From the NCBI RefSeq assembly GCF_004114955.1, contig NZ_CP030053.1, positions 558,001 to 622,000 of the forward strand: 64,000 bases of DNA, given 5' to 3'. The stretch comes from Bradyrhizobium guangzhouense. GTDB lineage: Bacteria; Pseudomonadota; Alphaproteobacteria; Rhizobiales; Xanthobacteraceae. How positions within the stretch are numbered: the stretch's first letter is position 1; each line of letters starts with the position of its first letter. The notes beneath the pieces are model-generated. The model did no database searches, was not told where the DNA came from, and saw only the letters and a program-made list of their open reading frames with translations. A program made the translations under genes and the position numbers. Shown one piece after another: positions 23,225 through 33,612 of the stretch.

Positions 23225-23887
23225 ATGGCGATATCGAGCGCGGTCGATGCGGGCTCCTTATTTCCGCCCTTAAACCCGAAGGTTTTCGTCGTCGACGATG
23301 ATCCGTCGGTTCGAGATTCTCTCGAAGGGCTGATCAGCGCGAGAGGCTGGGAAACGGAAACGTTCGCCACCGCACATGAGTTTCTCTCGCGTCCGCAGAT
23401 CTCCGATCCGAGCTGCTTGGTGCTTGACGTTAGTCTTCCGGGGATCAGTGGACTGGAGCTTCAGAACCACCTGGTGAGCCGGGGTATCAGCATCCCTATC
23501 ATCTTCATCACCGGCCACGGCGACGTTCCTATGACCGTTAAAGCTATGAAGGCTGGCGCGATGGAGTTTCTGACGAAGCCCTTCTGTCATGGCGAACTGT
23601 TCGGCGCGATCGAACTGGCCCTCGCGCGCAGCCATTCCGCGATAGGTGGCGACGCGGAGTTGCGGGAATTGCATGAGCGCCATCGCTCGCTCAGCCGCCG
23701 AGAGCAGGAAGTTATGGCGCTGGTGGTAAAGGGCTCAATGAACAAGCAAGTGGGCTATGAACTCGGCATCAGCGAGATCACCGTTAAGGCTCATCGAGGC
23801 AAGATGATGCGGAAAATGAAAGCTCGATCCTTGGCCGAGTTGGTGATCATGGGCTCCAAGCTGCAGCAGAGAAGTCCGCTGAATTAG
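23225..23887 (+). CDS. FixJ/NarL-type response regulator
   Basis: A 220-residue regulator: receiver domain (about 17-135) with FVVDDDPSVR, phosphorylated Asp in CLVLDVSLPG, Thr in FITGHGD and Lys in FLTKPF; then a LuxR-type helix-turn-helix (about 150-212) with LSRREQEVMALVVKGSMNKQVGYELGIS. ATG 23225 follows a GGGAAGAG site. It is divergent from the giant histidine kinase across a 274-base gap, which suggests it is the DNA-binding output of that kinase. The usual NKxIAxxL recognition region is altered to NKQVGYEL. Targets are unknown. Confidence 0.9.
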   Translation: MAISSAVDAGSLFPPLNPKVFVVDDDPSVRDSLEGLISARGWETETFATAHEFLSRPQISDPSCLVLDVSLPGISGLELQNHLVSRGISIPIIFITGHGDVPMTVKAMKAGAMEFLTKPFCHGELFGAIELALARSHSAIGGDAELRELHERHRSLSRREQEVMALVVKGSMNKQVGYELGISEITVKAHRGKMMRKMKARSLAELVIMGSKLQQRSPLN

Positions 23888-24114
23888 TCCATTGTCGATA
23901 GAAACGCTCGTCCTTTCCGGCGGACGAGAATGCGAGCTACGTAGCATCGTCCGGCTGCCTGGATCATTTGGGCGGCCCTCGGCTATCAGCTTGAGCTCAG
24001 GTCTTGGTGGCAGCCGATGGTCATTCCGATGGGGACCGGGTCTGCCAATAACAAGGGACCGGACGACCATCAGAATCGACGGCAGTCACTCCCGGCGACT
24101 CTGCGGGCGATGCA

Positions 24115-24915
24115 TCAGATCTGCGCAAAGCCTCCGTCCACAAAGAGCTCTACGCCATTGACGTAGCTGCTTTCCGACGAAGCTAGGAAGAGCACGGCGT
24201 TCGCAATCTCCTCCGGCGTTCCGACTCGGCCGAGAGGTGTCGCATCGGCTGCCGCCTTGATGAAGTTTGGCATCTCTTGCGGCGTCAGTCCGAGACCGTC
24301 ATAGCCGGGCGTCGGCACCGTGCCCGGACTAACGACATTCACGCGGATTCGTCTTTTCTTGAGGTCCACGATCCAGCCTCGCGCCAACGCACGCAGTGCC
24401 GCCTTGCTCGCCGCATATACGCTGAACGCCGGCAGCCCCTTAACGCCGGTGATAGAGGCGTTAAGGACGATCGACGAGCCATCCGGCATCAACGTGAGTG
24501 ACTTCTGGACGGTGAAGAGAGTCCCCTTGACGTTGACGCCGAACGTCTTGTCGAAATGGCTCTCGCTGATGGATCCGATCGGTGCGAACTCGCCGATGCC
24601 GGCGTTAGCAAAAAGGATGTCGAGCCTTCCCTTTCGGGAGCGTATCATCTCGATGGTGCGGTCTATATCCGGGATCCTTGCGATGTCTCCCTGGATCGCC
24701 ATCGCATTGGGGCCGAGAGCGGCCGACGCGACGTCGAGCTCCTCCTGGCGCCGTCCTGTGATGAACACGAATGCTCCTTCGGCGACGAACAACTTCGCCG
24801 TCGCCAGGCCGATACCGCTGCTGCCACCCGTCACCAGGGCGATTTTCCCGGCCGGCCTGTTAGAGCCTATTCGATCGTCTGCAGATGTCGGTGAAGTCGT
24901 CTTTTGGTGGTCCAT
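24115..24915 (-). CDS. Short-chain dehydrogenase/reductase
   Basis: A 266-residue NAD(P)-dependent oxidoreductase of the classical SDR family. The cofactor loop is TGGSSGIG (near residues 29-36), followed by NAG in [10 protein letters not shown], a catalytic Ser in LNASITG, and YAASK for the Tyr/Lys pair. The C-terminus [20 protein letters not shown] is typical. ATG 24915 has GGAGG four bases upstream; a longer frame to 25005 lacks a site. The substrate cannot be predicted. It lies 68 bases downstream of the HWE-type kinase, same strand, so the two may be cotranscribed. Confidence 0.9.
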   Translation of the reverse strand: MDHQKTTSPTSADDRIGSNRPAGKIALVTGGSSGIGLATAKLFVAEGAFVFITGRRQEELDVASAALGPNAMAIQGDIARIPDIDRTIEMIRSRKGRLDILFANAGIGEFAPIGSISESHFDKTFGVNVKGTLFTVQKSLTLMPDGSSIVLNASITGVKGLPAFSVYAASKAALRALARGWIVDLKKRRIRVNVVSPGTVPTPGYDGLGLTPQEMPNFIKAAADATPLGRVGTPEEIANAVLFLASSESSYVNGVELFVDGGFAQI

Positions 24916-24983
24916 GTCGCCTCCGTTGCTGCGTCCGAGAGTTGCGGGGGAGAGACCCAAGACGGTCTCGCCAAGCCGTATGT

Positions 24984-25652
24984 TCAAACTGCCATCAAGT
25001 TGCACGTCACGAGGACCGATGTTCCCCTCGGTCCGGATCTGACAATCATTTCGCCGTCCAGTGCGTGCACCAGTTGTTTCAGAATCCTCGAGCCCGCGCC
25101 CCCCGCGGCGATGTGCATTCCCCGTCCGTCATCGGAGACGATGCACACCAGGGTGGTGCCCTCTTCGAAAATATTCACGCGGACCATGCCTTTGTCTCGC
25201 CCGCCGAAAGCGTGGCGGGCGGCATTCGTCACAAGTTCGGCGACGACCAGCCCTAGCCTCTCGCAACGCCCGGCCGGTATCTCGCCTACTTCCGAGATGA
25301 GCTCGCACCCAACGCCCATCGGACTCAGCAGCGCCTCGGACAAGGCTCTGCACAATTGCTCCATGTAGGCTGAAAGCGAGATCTTCCCTTGCATGCCACC
25401 GACGATGAGGGATCTGTGCAGCATTCCGAACGCCGCGATCGTTGCTTCGCATCGCTCGAACGAGCGCCGCGTCTCGGCCGAGATTGAACTCGCGAACTCA
25501 CGCCGAAGTGCAAAGGCGAGGACTGTCAGCGTGTTGGCAAATCGATGATTGGTCTCCCGCAGGAGCATCAGTTCGTCGTGGTTCGGCGGCAAAGCAAGAT
25601 TTTGCTTGGCGGGGCTAGTTTCCAAATCCCAGAACATCGCATTCTCCGACAA
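24984..25652 (-). CDS. HWE/HisKA_2-type sensor histidine kinase without sensor domain
   Basis: A 222-residue kinase core. The phosphorylated His lies in [12 protein letters not shown] (near residue 36), the N box is [13 protein letters not shown], and the ATP lid region has SDDGRGMHI followed by [12 protein letters not shown]. The HRFANTL motif and short length place it with the HWE/HisKA_2 group, common in alphaproteobacteria and often linked to general stress signalling. No sensory domain or membrane segment is present, so another protein must provide input. No response regulator is adjacent. Confidence 0.85.
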   Translation of the reverse strand: MSENAMFWDLETSPAKQNLALPPNHDELMLLRETNHRFANTLTVLAFALRREFASSISAETRRSFERCEATIAAFGMLHRSLIVGGMQGKISLSAYMEQLCRALSEALLSPMGVGCELISEVGEIPAGRCERLGLVVAELVTNAARHAFGGRDKGMVRVNIFEEGTTLVCIVSDDGRGMHIAAGGAGSRILKQLVHALDGEMIVRSGPRGTSVLVTCNLMAV

Positions 25653-25934
25653 GGCTGCCTCCGTCGAAAGGATTCCAGTTGATCGGTTGAGGAAATACCA
25701 CGCCGATCGACCCGCTTTGTCACAACTGCCGCACGAATGATCTCAAATCCATTGCACGATGGTATCGGCGAAGCGTTTTCGTCGCCGTTCTCGTTTTTCG
25801 CAATCGAACGACATCCACCAATCCGAAGGTATCACCGACACCTTCGTGTAATGGATCGTCGACGGACGTCGGACCATCTTCGCATCGTTGGTCACGCAAT
25901 CGCAGCAACCGAGAATGCGAGTTGGAGATCGTCG

Positions 25935-26870
25935 ATGAGCCTTTCCGTGCAAAACCTCGATCGCTCTAAGGGAGCAGAATCTTTGCGAGGATCGAAGGCG
26001 CCTTGCGAAGTTATCCCAGAGACGTCGTCGGCGCCGTACTTTGCGTTCGAGCACGGTGGCTTCGAGATCAGCATCATCAGCGACGGATATCTTGAGATCC
26101 CAGAAGAGATTTTTACTCCCGAGGTCGCGCCGAGGCAGCGAAGCGAGGTCCTCGCGCGCATGGAAACTGTGGGACGCACTGTTCACGTACCGGCAAATAT
26201 ACCCGTGCTGCGCTATCGGGATGAGCTGATCCTGTTCGATGTCGGTGGTGGCGACAAATATCAAGCGACCGACGGAAGGTTCTTTCAAAATCTGCAGGCA
26301 GCTGGCTTCGATCCCAACGCGGTGACGAAAATTGTCTTCACGCATGCGCATCCGGACCACACGGGTGCCACCCTGGCGTCCGATGGATCACTCGCGTTTC
26401 CGAACGCCACTTATTTCGTCGGCGCTGGGGAATGGGACTACTGGATGGATCCGGACTTCTTTAGCAAAGCTCCAGAGGCAATCCACGATTTCGGCAGGGG
26501 CGCGCAAAGGGATATCGGCGCGGTGCGCGAAAGGGCGGTGATGCTCAAGCCCGGTGACGATGTGATCCCCGGCATCCGGGCAATCGACACCGCTGGCCAT
26601 ACCCCGGGGCATCTCTCGTTTGAGCTTGCCGGGGAGGGCGGCCTCATCATCGCGGTCGACGCAGCGACCAGCGAGATAGTTGCCGTCGAGCATCCCGATT
26701 GGCACTTCGGTTACGACACCATTCCGGAACTAGCCGTCAGGAACCGACGACGGCTACTCGATCGGGCATCGACCGACAAGACAAAGCTCTTGGGATTCCA
26801 CTGGACGTATCCAGGGCTGGGGTTCGTCGAAGTTCATGGGAACGCCTACCGCTACGTCCCCATCGCGTGA
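25935..26870 (+). CDS. Metallo-beta-lactamase-fold hydrolase (quorum-quenching lactonase-like)
   Basis: A 311-residue MBL-fold enzyme with the dinuclear zinc motif HAHPDHTG (near residue 138), a further His in [10 protein letters not shown] and the Asp in [13 protein letters not shown] 25935 has GGAG seven bases upstream; in-frame sequence before it has no site. The overall layout, with a long N-terminal region and [19 protein letters not shown], recalls AHL-lactonase-like or glyoxalase II-like enzymes, but the substrate is not known. No clear signal peptide. It opens a run of hydrolase and redox genes and precedes the Tat-exported hydrolase by 26 bases. Confidence 0.85.
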   Translation: MSLSVQNLDRSKGAESLRGSKAPCEVIPETSSAPYFAFEHGGFEISIISDGYLEIPEEIFTPEVAPRQRSEVLARMETVGRTVHVPANIPVLRYRDELILFDVGGGDKYQATDGRFFQNLQAAGFDPNAVTKIVFTHAHPDHTGATLASDGSLAFPNATYFVGAGEWDYWMDPDFFSKAPEAIHDFGRGAQRDIGAVRERAVMLKPGDDVIPGIRAIDTAGHTPGHLSFELAGEGGLIIAVDAATSEIVAVEHPDWHFGYDTIPELAVRNRRRLLDRASTDKTKLLGFHWTYPGLGFVEVHGNAYRYVPIA

Positions 26871-26896
26871 AGACGCGCAACAGAGGAGTATTCCAT

Positions 26897-27883
26897 ATGA
26901 CGCATCCAAACAAGCGGGCGATCGGATCGCAACTTGCGTCCCGTCGCAGCGTCTTGATCGGGGGAGTGGCTGGCGCGTCGGCGCTTGCGCTGATTGGACC
27001 TACGCCGCTCGCGGCTCGGCCGCGAGACATCGGCGCAATAGAACGCCACGCAGGGCGTGCCATCAAGACGAAGGACGGCACTGAGATCTTCTACAAGGAT
27101 TGGGGCAACGGTCCGACCGTCATTTTCAGCCATGGCTGGCCGCTCAATGCGGACGCCTGGGACGACCAGATGTTCTTCATGGCCTCGCATGGCTTTCGTT
27201 GCATCGCGTACGACCGGCGCGGACATGGCCGATCGGGTCAACCGTGGGACGGAAACGACTACGACACTTTCGCCAGCGACCTGGCCGATCTCATCGAGAC
27301 GCTGCACCTCGAGCAAGTCACCTTGGTCGGCCACTCGGCCGGCGGCGGTGACATCGCACGCTACATAGGTCGCTTCGGAACTAGTCGTGTCGCGAACGTT
27401 GTGCTGGTCTCTGCCATCCCGCCTTTGATGTTGAAAACATCAGCCAATCCAGGTGGCGTTCCGATCGAAGTGTTTGACGACATCCGGAAGGCGGTGGCCA
27501 CCGACCGTGCACAATTCTACCGGGATCTCGGCGACGGGCCCTTCTATGGAGCCAACAGATCCGGATCAAAGGTCTCGCAAGGGATCAGGGATGCGTTCTG
27601 GCTGAGCTGTATGCAGGTCGGATTGCGCGCGTCGTATGAGGGAATCAAGGCTTTCTCGGAGACTGACTTCACGACCGACTTGCAGCGGTTCGACGTTCCG
27701 ACGCTCATTGTTCATGGCGAAGACGATCAGAACGTTCCGATCGCTAATTCAGCTCTGCTCTCATCGAAGATGATCCGAAAGGCGAGCCTGAAGATCTATC
27801 CGGGCGCGCCGCACGGGCTGACGCTCACACATAAGGACCAGTTCAACGGCGATCTCCTCGGTTTCATGAAGGACGTGAGCTGA
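26897..27883 (+). CDS. Tat-exported alpha/beta hydrolase (cofactor-free haloperoxidase family)
   Basis: A 328-residue hydrolase whose first 45 residues form a twin-arginine signal ([18 protein letters not shown], ending in AAR). The mature part has the haloperoxidase/esterase pattern: [10 protein letters not shown] for the oxyanion hole, nucleophile Ser in GHSAGGG, acid in HGEDDQNVP and His in GAPHGLT. It is a close paralog of the next gene, with almost the same motifs in the same order, but secreted. GAGGAG precedes ATG 26897. Enzymes of this family hydrolyse esters and can form peracids that halogenate substrates; the natural substrate is unknown. Confidence 0.88.
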   Translation: MTHPNKRAIGSQLASRRSVLIGGVAGASALALIGPTPLAARPRDIGAIERHAGRAIKTKDGTEIFYKDWGNGPTVIFSHGWPLNADAWDDQMFFMASHGFRCIAYDRRGHGRSGQPWDGNDYDTFASDLADLIETLHLEQVTLVGHSAGGGDIARYIGRFGTSRVANVVLVSAIPPLMLKTSANPGGVPIEVFDDIRKAVATDRAQFYRDLGDGPFYGANRSGSKVSQGIRDAFWLSCMQVGLRASYEGIKAFSETDFTTDLQRFDVPTLIVHGEDDQNVPIANSALLSSKMIRKASLKIYPGAPHGLTLTHKDQFNGDLLGFMKDVS

Positions 27884-27933
27884 CCGCACGCCGACCACCC
27901 ACCCGCACCGCAAGTCAAATGAGGACCAAGACA

Positions 27934-28755
27934 ATGAGCACGATTACGACCAAAGACGGCACGACGATCTACTACAAGGACTGGGGCAAGGGACAACCGA
28001 TCACCTTTTCGCACGGTTGGCCGCTCAACGCGGATGCGTGGGACGACCAGATGCTCTTCCTGGCTTCCCATGGATTTCGCTGCATCGCTCACGACCGCCG
28101 GGGGCATGGCCGCTCGGGACAATCGTGGGAGGGCAACAATCTCGACACCTACGCCGATGATCTGGCCGAACTCATGAAAGCGCTTGATCTCAAGCAGACC
28201 GTCATGGTCGGCCACTCGACCGGAGGCGGTGAGGTGACGCGGTATATCGGTCGTCATGGGACCGAGCGCGTTGCCAAGGCCGTGCTGGTGTCCGCTATTC
28301 CGCCATTGATGCTCAAGACGCCAGCAAATCCTGGCGGACTTCCGATCGAGGTGTTCGACCAGATCCGCGCCGGAGTGAAGGGGGACCGATCGCAGTATTA
28401 CCAGGACCTTAGCCTTCCTTTCTACGGCGCAAACCGGCCCGATTCGAAGGTGTCGCGCGGAATCAAGGATAGTTTCTGGCTGTGGTCGATGCAGGCCGGA
28501 GAAAAGGGCGCCTACGACTGCATCAAGGCCTTCTCGGAAACGGATCTCACGACCGACCTCAAGAAGATCGATGTACCGACCTTAGTGCTGCATGGCGATG
28601 ACGACCAGATCGTTCCCATCGCGGACTCGGCGCTGTTGTCCTCGAAGCTCATCAAGGAGGCGACTCTGAAGGTCTACCCCGGCGCGCCCCATGGGCTCTT
28701 CGCTACGCACAAGGATCAGCTCAACAACGATCTCCTTGCCTTCATTCGAGGCTGA
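27934..28755 (+). CDS. Cytoplasmic alpha/beta hydrolase (cofactor-free haloperoxidase family)
   Basis: A 273-residue paralog of the preceding protein without a signal peptide. It has [14 protein letters not shown], Ser95 in GHSTGGG, the acid in HGDDDQIVP and His in [10 protein letters not shown] 27934 has GAGGA eight bases upstream and is preferred to ATG 27919. The shared segments PPLMLKT-ANPGG-PIEVFD and FYGANR-SKVS in both proteins point to tandem duplication followed by a change in cell location. Confidence 0.9.
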   Translation: MSTITTKDGTTIYYKDWGKGQPITFSHGWPLNADAWDDQMLFLASHGFRCIAHDRRGHGRSGQSWEGNNLDTYADDLAELMKALDLKQTVMVGHSTGGGEVTRYIGRHGTERVAKAVLVSAIPPLMLKTPANPGGLPIEVFDQIRAGVKGDRSQYYQDLSLPFYGANRPDSKVSRGIKDSFWLWSMQAGEKGAYDCIKAFSETDLTTDLKKIDVPTLVLHGDDDQIVPIADSALLSSKLIKEATLKVYPGAPHGLFATHKDQLNNDLLAFIRG

Positions 28756-28859
28756 ACCGCGTCGATCAGGAAGCGGCGGGCGCGACCTTCCCGCCGCAAG
28801 AGATCGGGACTTGAGGTCAATGCAAACTCGACACCGAGAAGAGCGAAGTGAGGACGGTT

Positions 28860-29828
28860 ATGGAACAGCGAACTCAGAAGACGATGTCGCGCCGCGGGTT
28901 TTGCCTATGTTGCTTGGGCGGAGCCGCGATGGCAGCGGGCGGATGGCTGACGCCACGGCAAGCGTTTGCCGAGGCCCGGGGGATCGTCAGCCTCATCAAG
29001 GACAGCGCGGCGACATCGCCGATCGCGATCCACAAGGTGCGCGGCAACATCAGTGTGCTCGAGGGATCCGGCGGGAACATTGCCGTGCTCACCGGCCGGG
29101 ATGGTAAATTGCTGATCGACGCCGGGATCGGCGTGTCGCGACCGCAATTGACCAAGGCCCTCTTGGCCGTCGGCGACGAACCAATCACGCATTTGGTCAA
29201 CTCGCATTGGCATTTCGACCACACTGATGGGAATACCTGGCTGAATGAAAGCGGCGCTGTCATTCTTGCTCACGAAAACACGCGCAAGCATCTCGCCGAG
29301 CTCCAGCGTGTCGACGATTGGGACTACAACTTTCTTCCGCTGCCAGAGGGCGGGGTTCCAACGGAAGTCTTCGCGACCGAGAAGACCTTGAAGCTCAACG
29401 GCGCCTCCATCCTATTGAAATACTACGGCGCGGCGCACACCGACAGCGACATCTCCATCACCTTCGGTGAAGCCGATGTCATGCATGTTGCCGATACCTT
29501 CTGGAGCGGCATCTATCCATTCATTGACTATTCGACCGGCGGCAGCATCGACGGGATGATTGCCGCATCGGACGCTAACCTTGCGGCGGCGTCCAAGGAC
29601 ACGATCATCATTACCGGCCACGGCAGACCCATCAGCAATCGTGCCGAGCTGCAGGAATGGCGCGACATGCTTGTCGCGATCCGCGACGCGGTCGCCAAAC
29701 TCAAGAAGAAGGGAATGTCCCAGGACGAAGTCGTCGCGGCGAAGCCAACGGCCGCCTACGACGAGCGTTATGGCCAGTTTCTTATCGATCCAGGGTTCTT
29801 CACGCGGCTCGTCTACCACGGAGTCTAG
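28860..29828 (+). CDS. Tat-exported metallo-beta-lactamase-fold protein
   Basis: A 322-residue protein with a Tat-like leader (SRRGFCLCCLGGAAMAAGGW) and a mature MBL domain: HWHFDHTDGN (near residue 122), a His in GAAHTDSD, Asp in MHVADTFWSG and His in TGHGRP. The leader has a pair of cysteines (LCCLGG), so lipid attachment is possible. ATG 28860 has GAGGA six bases upstream; the GTG at 28848 overlaps that site. It is unrelated in detail to the MBL protein at 25.9 kb, so the cluster holds two different MBL enzymes. Confidence 0.87.
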   Translation: MEQRTQKTMSRRGFCLCCLGGAAMAAGGWLTPRQAFAEARGIVSLIKDSAATSPIAIHKVRGNISVLEGSGGNIAVLTGRDGKLLIDAGIGVSRPQLTKALLAVGDEPITHLVNSHWHFDHTDGNTWLNESGAVILAHENTRKHLAELQRVDDWDYNFLPLPEGGVPTEVFATEKTLKLNGASILLKYYGAAHTDSDISITFGEADVMHVADTFWSGIYPFIDYSTGGSIDGMIAASDANLAAASKDTIIITGHGRPISNRAELQEWRDMLVAIRDAVAKLKKKGMSQDEVVAAKPTAAYDERYGQFLIDPGFFTRLVYHGV

Positions 29829-29888
29829 TCCGTCGGTCGACGAAATCTATCGACGCTCTTCCACAACGCGAACAACATGGAGGTTAAA

Positions 29889-30926
29889 ATGCGGAGTTTT
29901 AAGGCAAGCTACAAGTTCTCCCCACTCAAGGCGGGGAGCCTTTTTTTGGGAGCGGTACTCGCGCTCGGTGCGATCTCTCTCGACGCTAAATCAGCGGAGT
30001 CCGCTCGCGGGGCGCCTGCGATCGCGTCCGCGAGCAGTGTCACGCACTATCGGACCAAAGAAGTCGACGGCGTGAAGATCTTCTACCGCGAAACCGGTCC
30101 AAAGGACGCTCCGGTGCTCCTCCTGCTGCACGGCTTTCCGACGTCCTCCCACATGTTCCGCAACCTGATGCCGGCGCTTGCCGATCGCTACCATGTCATC
30201 GCGCCTGACTACCCCGGCTACGGACAGAGCGAGTCGCCGGACCGCGCTAAGTTCAACTATACGTTCGACCGCTACAGTGAGCTCGTCGACGGGCTGCTCG
30301 ATCAACTCGGCGTCGCCAAGTACGCAATGTACGTCATGGACTACGGCGCGCCCGTCGGCTGGCGGCTGGCGCTCAAGCATCCCGAGCGGATCAGTGGCCT
30401 GATCGTACAGAACGGCAACGCCTACAACGAAGGCCTCAAGGAGTTCTGGGATCCAATCAAGGCCTACTGGTCCGATCATTCGGAGGCGCATCGGAAGGCA
30501 TTGTACTCCCTCGTCTCGCCGGAGACGACGATCTTCCAGTACACCGACGGCGTGTCGGATACCAGCCGCATCTCTCCGGACAACTGGATTCACGACCAGG
30601 CCTTGCTGGACCGTCCCGGCAATGCGGAGATCCAGATGGACCTCTTCTACGACTACCGCACCAATGTCCCGCTCTATCCCGCGGTGCAGGCTTACTTTCG
30701 CAAGTACCAACCGCCAACGCTCATTGTCTGGGGCAAGAACGACAAGATCTTTCCTGCCGACGGCGCGTATCCTTACAAGCGCGACCTTCCCGAGGTCGAG
30801 TTTCATCTAATCGACACCGGTCATTTCGTGCTCGAAGACAAGGCTGACGAGGTGGTGCCGCTGATCCGCGACTTCCTCAAGCGCAAGGTCGGTACCGAAA
30901 CGAAGCGGAAAGTTGCCGTGCAGTGA
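29889..30926 (+). CDS. Secreted alpha/beta hydrolase with Asp nucleophile (haloalkane dehalogenase/epoxide hydrolase type)
   Basis: A 345-residue protein with an N-terminal signal region (hydrophobic core about residues 15-32). The motif [11 protein letters not shown] (81-91) and the nucleophile elbow [10 protein letters not shown] place Asp151 where esterases have Ser, as in haloalkane dehalogenases and epoxide hydrolases. The acid is probably in WGKNDKIFP and the His in [13 protein letters not shown] 29889 is chosen because GGAGG lies just upstream and overlaps the alternative ATG 29877. A GC-rich hairpin follows the stop codon. Confidence 0.88.
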   Translation: MRSFKASYKFSPLKAGSLFLGAVLALGAISLDAKSAESARGAPAIASASSVTHYRTKEVDGVKIFYRETGPKDAPVLLLLHGFPTSSHMFRNLMPALADRYHVIAPDYPGYGQSESPDRAKFNYTFDRYSELVDGLLDQLGVAKYAMYVMDYGAPVGWRLALKHPERISGLIVQNGNAYNEGLKEFWDPIKAYWSDHSEAHRKALYSLVSPETTIFQYTDGVSDTSRISPDNWIHDQALLDRPGNAEIQMDLFYDYRTNVPLYPAVQAYFRKYQPPTLIVWGKNDKIFPADGAYPYKRDLPEVEFHLIDTGHFVLEDKADEVVPLIRDFLKRKVGTETKRKVAVQ

Positions 30927-30933
30927 CAAGCCT

Positions 30934-30958
30934 CGGCCCGGGCTTCTCGCCCGGGCCG
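30934..30958 (+). terminator. GC-rich hairpin after the Asp-type hydrolase gene
   Basis: CGGCCCGGGC (30934-30943) and GCCCGGGCCG (30949-30958) form a perfect ten-pair stem with a five-base loop. No T run follows, so it may attenuate transcription or protect the upstream message rather than act as a full intrinsic terminator. Confidence 0.5.
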
Positions 30959-31006
30959 TCCGGCGTTTCGCGAAAATTGACCTCACGTTTTGAAGGGCCG
31001 AAGTCG

Positions 31007-31498
31007 ATGAAAAGGAGTCTCTGCTTTCTCCTGCTGGCAGCATCCGTGGCGATGCCGTCCGCGGCGGGTCACGCGGACGGAGAGGGCTCTCCGATCTTCG
31101 GCGTCACGATCCCTGAAAATTATCGCCAATGGGAGATGATCGCGCCTTCGCAAGAAGACGGCAGCTTCAACGAACTCCGCGCGATCCTCGGAAATGCAAT
31201 CTCCGTCAAGGCATATCGAGAGGGGACGCTTCCATTTCCGGACGGGGCGATATTGGTCAAGCTCGCTTGGAAGCGAGTGCCCTCCCCGGAGTTTGGTGGA
31301 GCGTTCGTGCCGGGCCATGCGACGACGGTCCAGATCATGGTCAAAGATTCGAAAAGATACGCCTTCACGGGAGGATGGGGCTTTGGTCGGTTCGTGGACG
31401 GCCAGCCGGTAGACAGAGCTCAGCATGAGACCTGCTTCGGCTGCCACCAGGCTAACGTCAAAGAGCACGACTTCGTCTTCACGAGGTTGGCGCCATGA
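31007..31498 (+). CDS. Cytochrome P460-family protein
   Basis: A 163-residue periplasmic protein with a Sec signal (residues 1-25, RSLCFLLLAASVAMPSAAGHA). It has one heme c motif, CFGCH, near the C-terminus, in the sequence HETCFGCHQANVKEHDFVFTRL. The arrangement FPDGAILVKLAWK and the C-terminal CxxCH are typical of the cytochrome P460 family, some of which oxidise hydroxylamine while many are uncharacterised. ATG 31007 begins the signal peptide; an upstream frame from 30923 does not look like leader sequence. Its stop overlaps ATG 31495. Confidence 0.85.
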   Translation: MKRSLCFLLLAASVAMPSAAGHADGEGSPIFGVTIPENYRQWEMIAPSQEDGSFNELRAILGNAISVKAYREGTLPFPDGAILVKLAWKRVPSPEFGGAFVPGHATTVQIMVKDSKRYAFTGGWGFGRFVDGQPVDRAQHETCFGCHQANVKEHDFVFTRLAP

Positions 31499-31524
31499 CA
31501 CCCGCGAACTCCGAAGGAAAAATA

Positions 31525-31926
31525 ATGACCCCGGAAAACCAGACCAACTCGCACGACGGATCCAGCCCGGGAGCGATGACAGCCGGTAGCTGGACGATAT
31601 TGATTGTGCTCCTGCTGCTGCTTGCGGCCGCGCTGTGGATCGCAGTCCTCGGGTGGTCGTCAGGAAGCGGAGCCGACGTTCCTACTTCCGGGTATGTTGC
31701 GCTCGCGCTCGGGGTCCTGTTCTCCTTAGCCGTCGGGTTCGGCCTCATGGGGCTTGTCTTCTACAGCAGCCGCGGAGGGTACGACGAACCGCCCTCGCTG
31801 CTGCCGGCCGAAAAGCCAGAAGACAACGAGAGCGTCGGACCAGAAATGGGCGCCATGACCGCAACACTCAGCGTCACCACGGCAAGCGCCACGAGAAAGC
31901 AGTCGGCAGCCAAAGAGAGGGAATGA
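31525..31926 (+). CDS. Two-span membrane protein, function unknown
   Basis: A 133-residue protein with two membrane segments (about residues 22-43 and 58-82) and a hydrophilic C-terminal tail rich in Glu, Ser and Thr. ATG 31525 has GAAGGA six bases upstream; ATG 31495 overlaps the previous stop and is a second possibility. Its close packing between cytochrome P460 and the DUF202 gene suggests a role in the same membrane redox unit, but no motif supports a specific function. Confidence 0.7.
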   Translation: MTPENQTNSHDGSSPGAMTAGSWTILIVLLLLLAAALWIAVLGWSSGSGADVPTSGYVALALGVLFSLAVGFGLMGLVFYSSRGGYDEPPSLLPAEKPEDNESVGPEMGAMTATLSVTTASATRKQSAAKERE

Positions 31927-31928
31927 TC

Positions 31929-32315
31929 ATGGTCCCGGCTTACAGCGATCATGCGGCTAACGAGCGAACCTTCCTCGCGTGGGTTCGCACCGGAATCGCC
32001 ATCATTTCATTCGGCATCGTGGTTGAGAAATTTGATCTGTTCATTCGGACGCTGGCAATTTCCGAAACCACCGACGTCCTGCGCAAAGCGCAACTGGAGC
32101 GGATATCCAGTCATCTGGGTCCCGACGAGAGCATCGCCCTCATCGCCGGCGGGGTCGCGCTGATAGCGATACAGACGCTGCGCTTCGCACTTAACAGCCT
32201 TCTCCTGGACGACACAGAAGCGCATGCCTTGAAGGGTATTCGCGCAGGTACCGTCGTTTCATTGCTGCTCATTCTGCTCGTCGCGGCCATCGCTACCTAC
32301 CAGGTCTTCAAGTAA
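31929..32315 (+). CDS. DUF202 (YidH-type) membrane protein
   Basis: A 128-residue protein with the DUF202 signature [20 protein letters not shown] near the N-terminus and three membrane segments (about 18-37, 70-90 and 103-123). ATG 31929 has AGAGAGG eight bases upstream; ATG 31923 overlaps the previous stop codon and is the alternative. The role of this family is not established. It sits directly upstream of the SoxC-like gene. Confidence 0.85.
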   Translation: MVPAYSDHAANERTFLAWVRTGIAIISFGIVVEKFDLFIRTLAISETTDVLRKAQLERISSHLGPDESIALIAGGVALIAIQTLRFALNSLLLDDTEAHALKGIRAGTVVSLLLILLVAAIATYQVFK

Positions 32316-32361
32316 TCCGCTGACGATAAAGAACTTATCGACCTTGATGGAGAGGCTGGCT

Positions 32362-33612
32362 ATGCCTGAAGAGTTCAGAGACGAGGTGCTTTCGCGCCGA
32401 TGGTTCTTGACGGCTACGGCGGGGGCTGCCGGGGCAGCAATCGCTAGTACCGCCTCGGCTGAAACTTTGGCCGACGTGCCCGATCGCGGGCCCGGCGCGG
32501 ATCTGAGCGCGCATAGCGAACGCTCCCGTTTCGCGAAGCTCGACCGTATTCCGGAGTCCACGCCCGGTAAGCGGAACATCGATCCCAGCGATGCCATCAA
32601 CTCGAAAACGCCCCACCAGAAACTAGTCGGCAACATCACGCCGACTGATCTGCATTATGAGCGCAGTCATTCCGGCGTGCCCGACATTGATCCCTCGCAG
32701 CACCGCTTGCTTATCCATGGCATGGTCGGCAGGCCTCTGGTATTCAGCGTCGACGATCTCAAGCGCATGCCCTCGGTCACGCGCATCGTCTTCATCGAAT
32801 GTACCGGCAATGGTTGGGAAAACTGGAAGAAGGCAGATCCTGACTTGACCGTGCAGAACACTCACGGTCTTGTCAGTACCAACGAATGGACTGGCGTACC
32901 GCTGAAATTCCTGGTCGATCTCGTCGCCAAGGACAAGGGAGCCAACTGGATGCTGGCGGAGGGCGGCGATGGCGCTGGAGTCGACCGCAGCATTCCGCTG
33001 ACCGACGAAATCATGGAGGAGGCGTTCGTCGCCTACGGGCAGAATGGCGAACCGCTGCGCCCTGCGCACGGATTTCCGATGCGTCTGCTGATGCCGGGCT
33101 TCGAGGGTAATCTCAACATTAAATGGCTGCGGCGCCTCAAGTTCGGCGCGGCGCCCTGGATGACCCGCTGGGAGACAGCGCGATACACGCAACTCCTGGC
33201 CGACGGCAAGGCGCGGCAGTTCCAGTTTCGGATGGAGACCAATTCTGTCATCACGCAACCTTCGGGAATGATGCAGATCCAGCCGGGCTACAATCGCATC
33301 TCCGGATTGGCCTGGAGCGGGCACGGCAAGATCGCCAAAGTCGAGATCTCGACTGACGGCGCCAAGACATGGAAGCAAGCGCAACTGACCCTACCGTTGC
33401 TGTCGAAGGCTCAGGTGCGCTTCCAGATGGATTGGGACTGGGACGGCAAGCCGACCAAGATCGTGAGCCGATCGACCGACGAGAAGGGCAATGTGCAGCC
33501 CGACCGGGCTTCCTTTATCGCAGCGATGGGGACCAACGCGCTGTTTCACTACAACGCCCAGCAGACCTGGAGCATCGACGAGGCCGGGAGGGTTCGCAAT
33601 GTCCTGGCATAG
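32362..33612 (+). CDS. soxC: SoxC-like molybdoenzyme (sulfane dehydrogenase/sulfite oxidase family)
   Basis: SoxC is the periplasmic molybdopterin subunit of sulfane dehydrogenase SoxCD, of the sulfite oxidase family. The 416-residue protein has a Tat signal (SRRWFLTATAGAAGAA) and the Mo-ligand cysteine in FIECTGNGWEN. Other SoxC-like blocks are NTHGLVSTNEWTGVPLK and GFPMRLLMPGFEGNLNIKWL, and a C-terminal dimerisation domain follows. GGAGAGG lies six bases before ATG 32362. The next gene encodes a c-type cytochrome, as expected, but soxAXYZB are not in this window, so a stand-alone sulfite or sulfur-compound dehydrogenase is equally possible. Confidence 0.88.
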   Translation: MPEEFRDEVLSRRWFLTATAGAAGAAIASTASAETLADVPDRGPGADLSAHSERSRFAKLDRIPESTPGKRNIDPSDAINSKTPHQKLVGNITPTDLHYERSHSGVPDIDPSQHRLLIHGMVGRPLVFSVDDLKRMPSVTRIVFIECTGNGWENWKKADPDLTVQNTHGLVSTNEWTGVPLKFLVDLVAKDKGANWMLAEGGDGAGVDRSIPLTDEIMEEAFVAYGQNGEPLRPAHGFPMRLLMPGFEGNLNIKWLRRLKFGAAPWMTRWETARYTQLLADGKARQFQFRMETNSVITQPSGMMQIQPGYNRISGLAWSGHGKIAKVEISTDGAKTWKQAQLTLPLLSKAQVRFQMDWDWDGKPTKIVSRSTDEKGNVQPDRASFIAAMGTNALFHYNAQQTWSIDEAGRVRNVLA

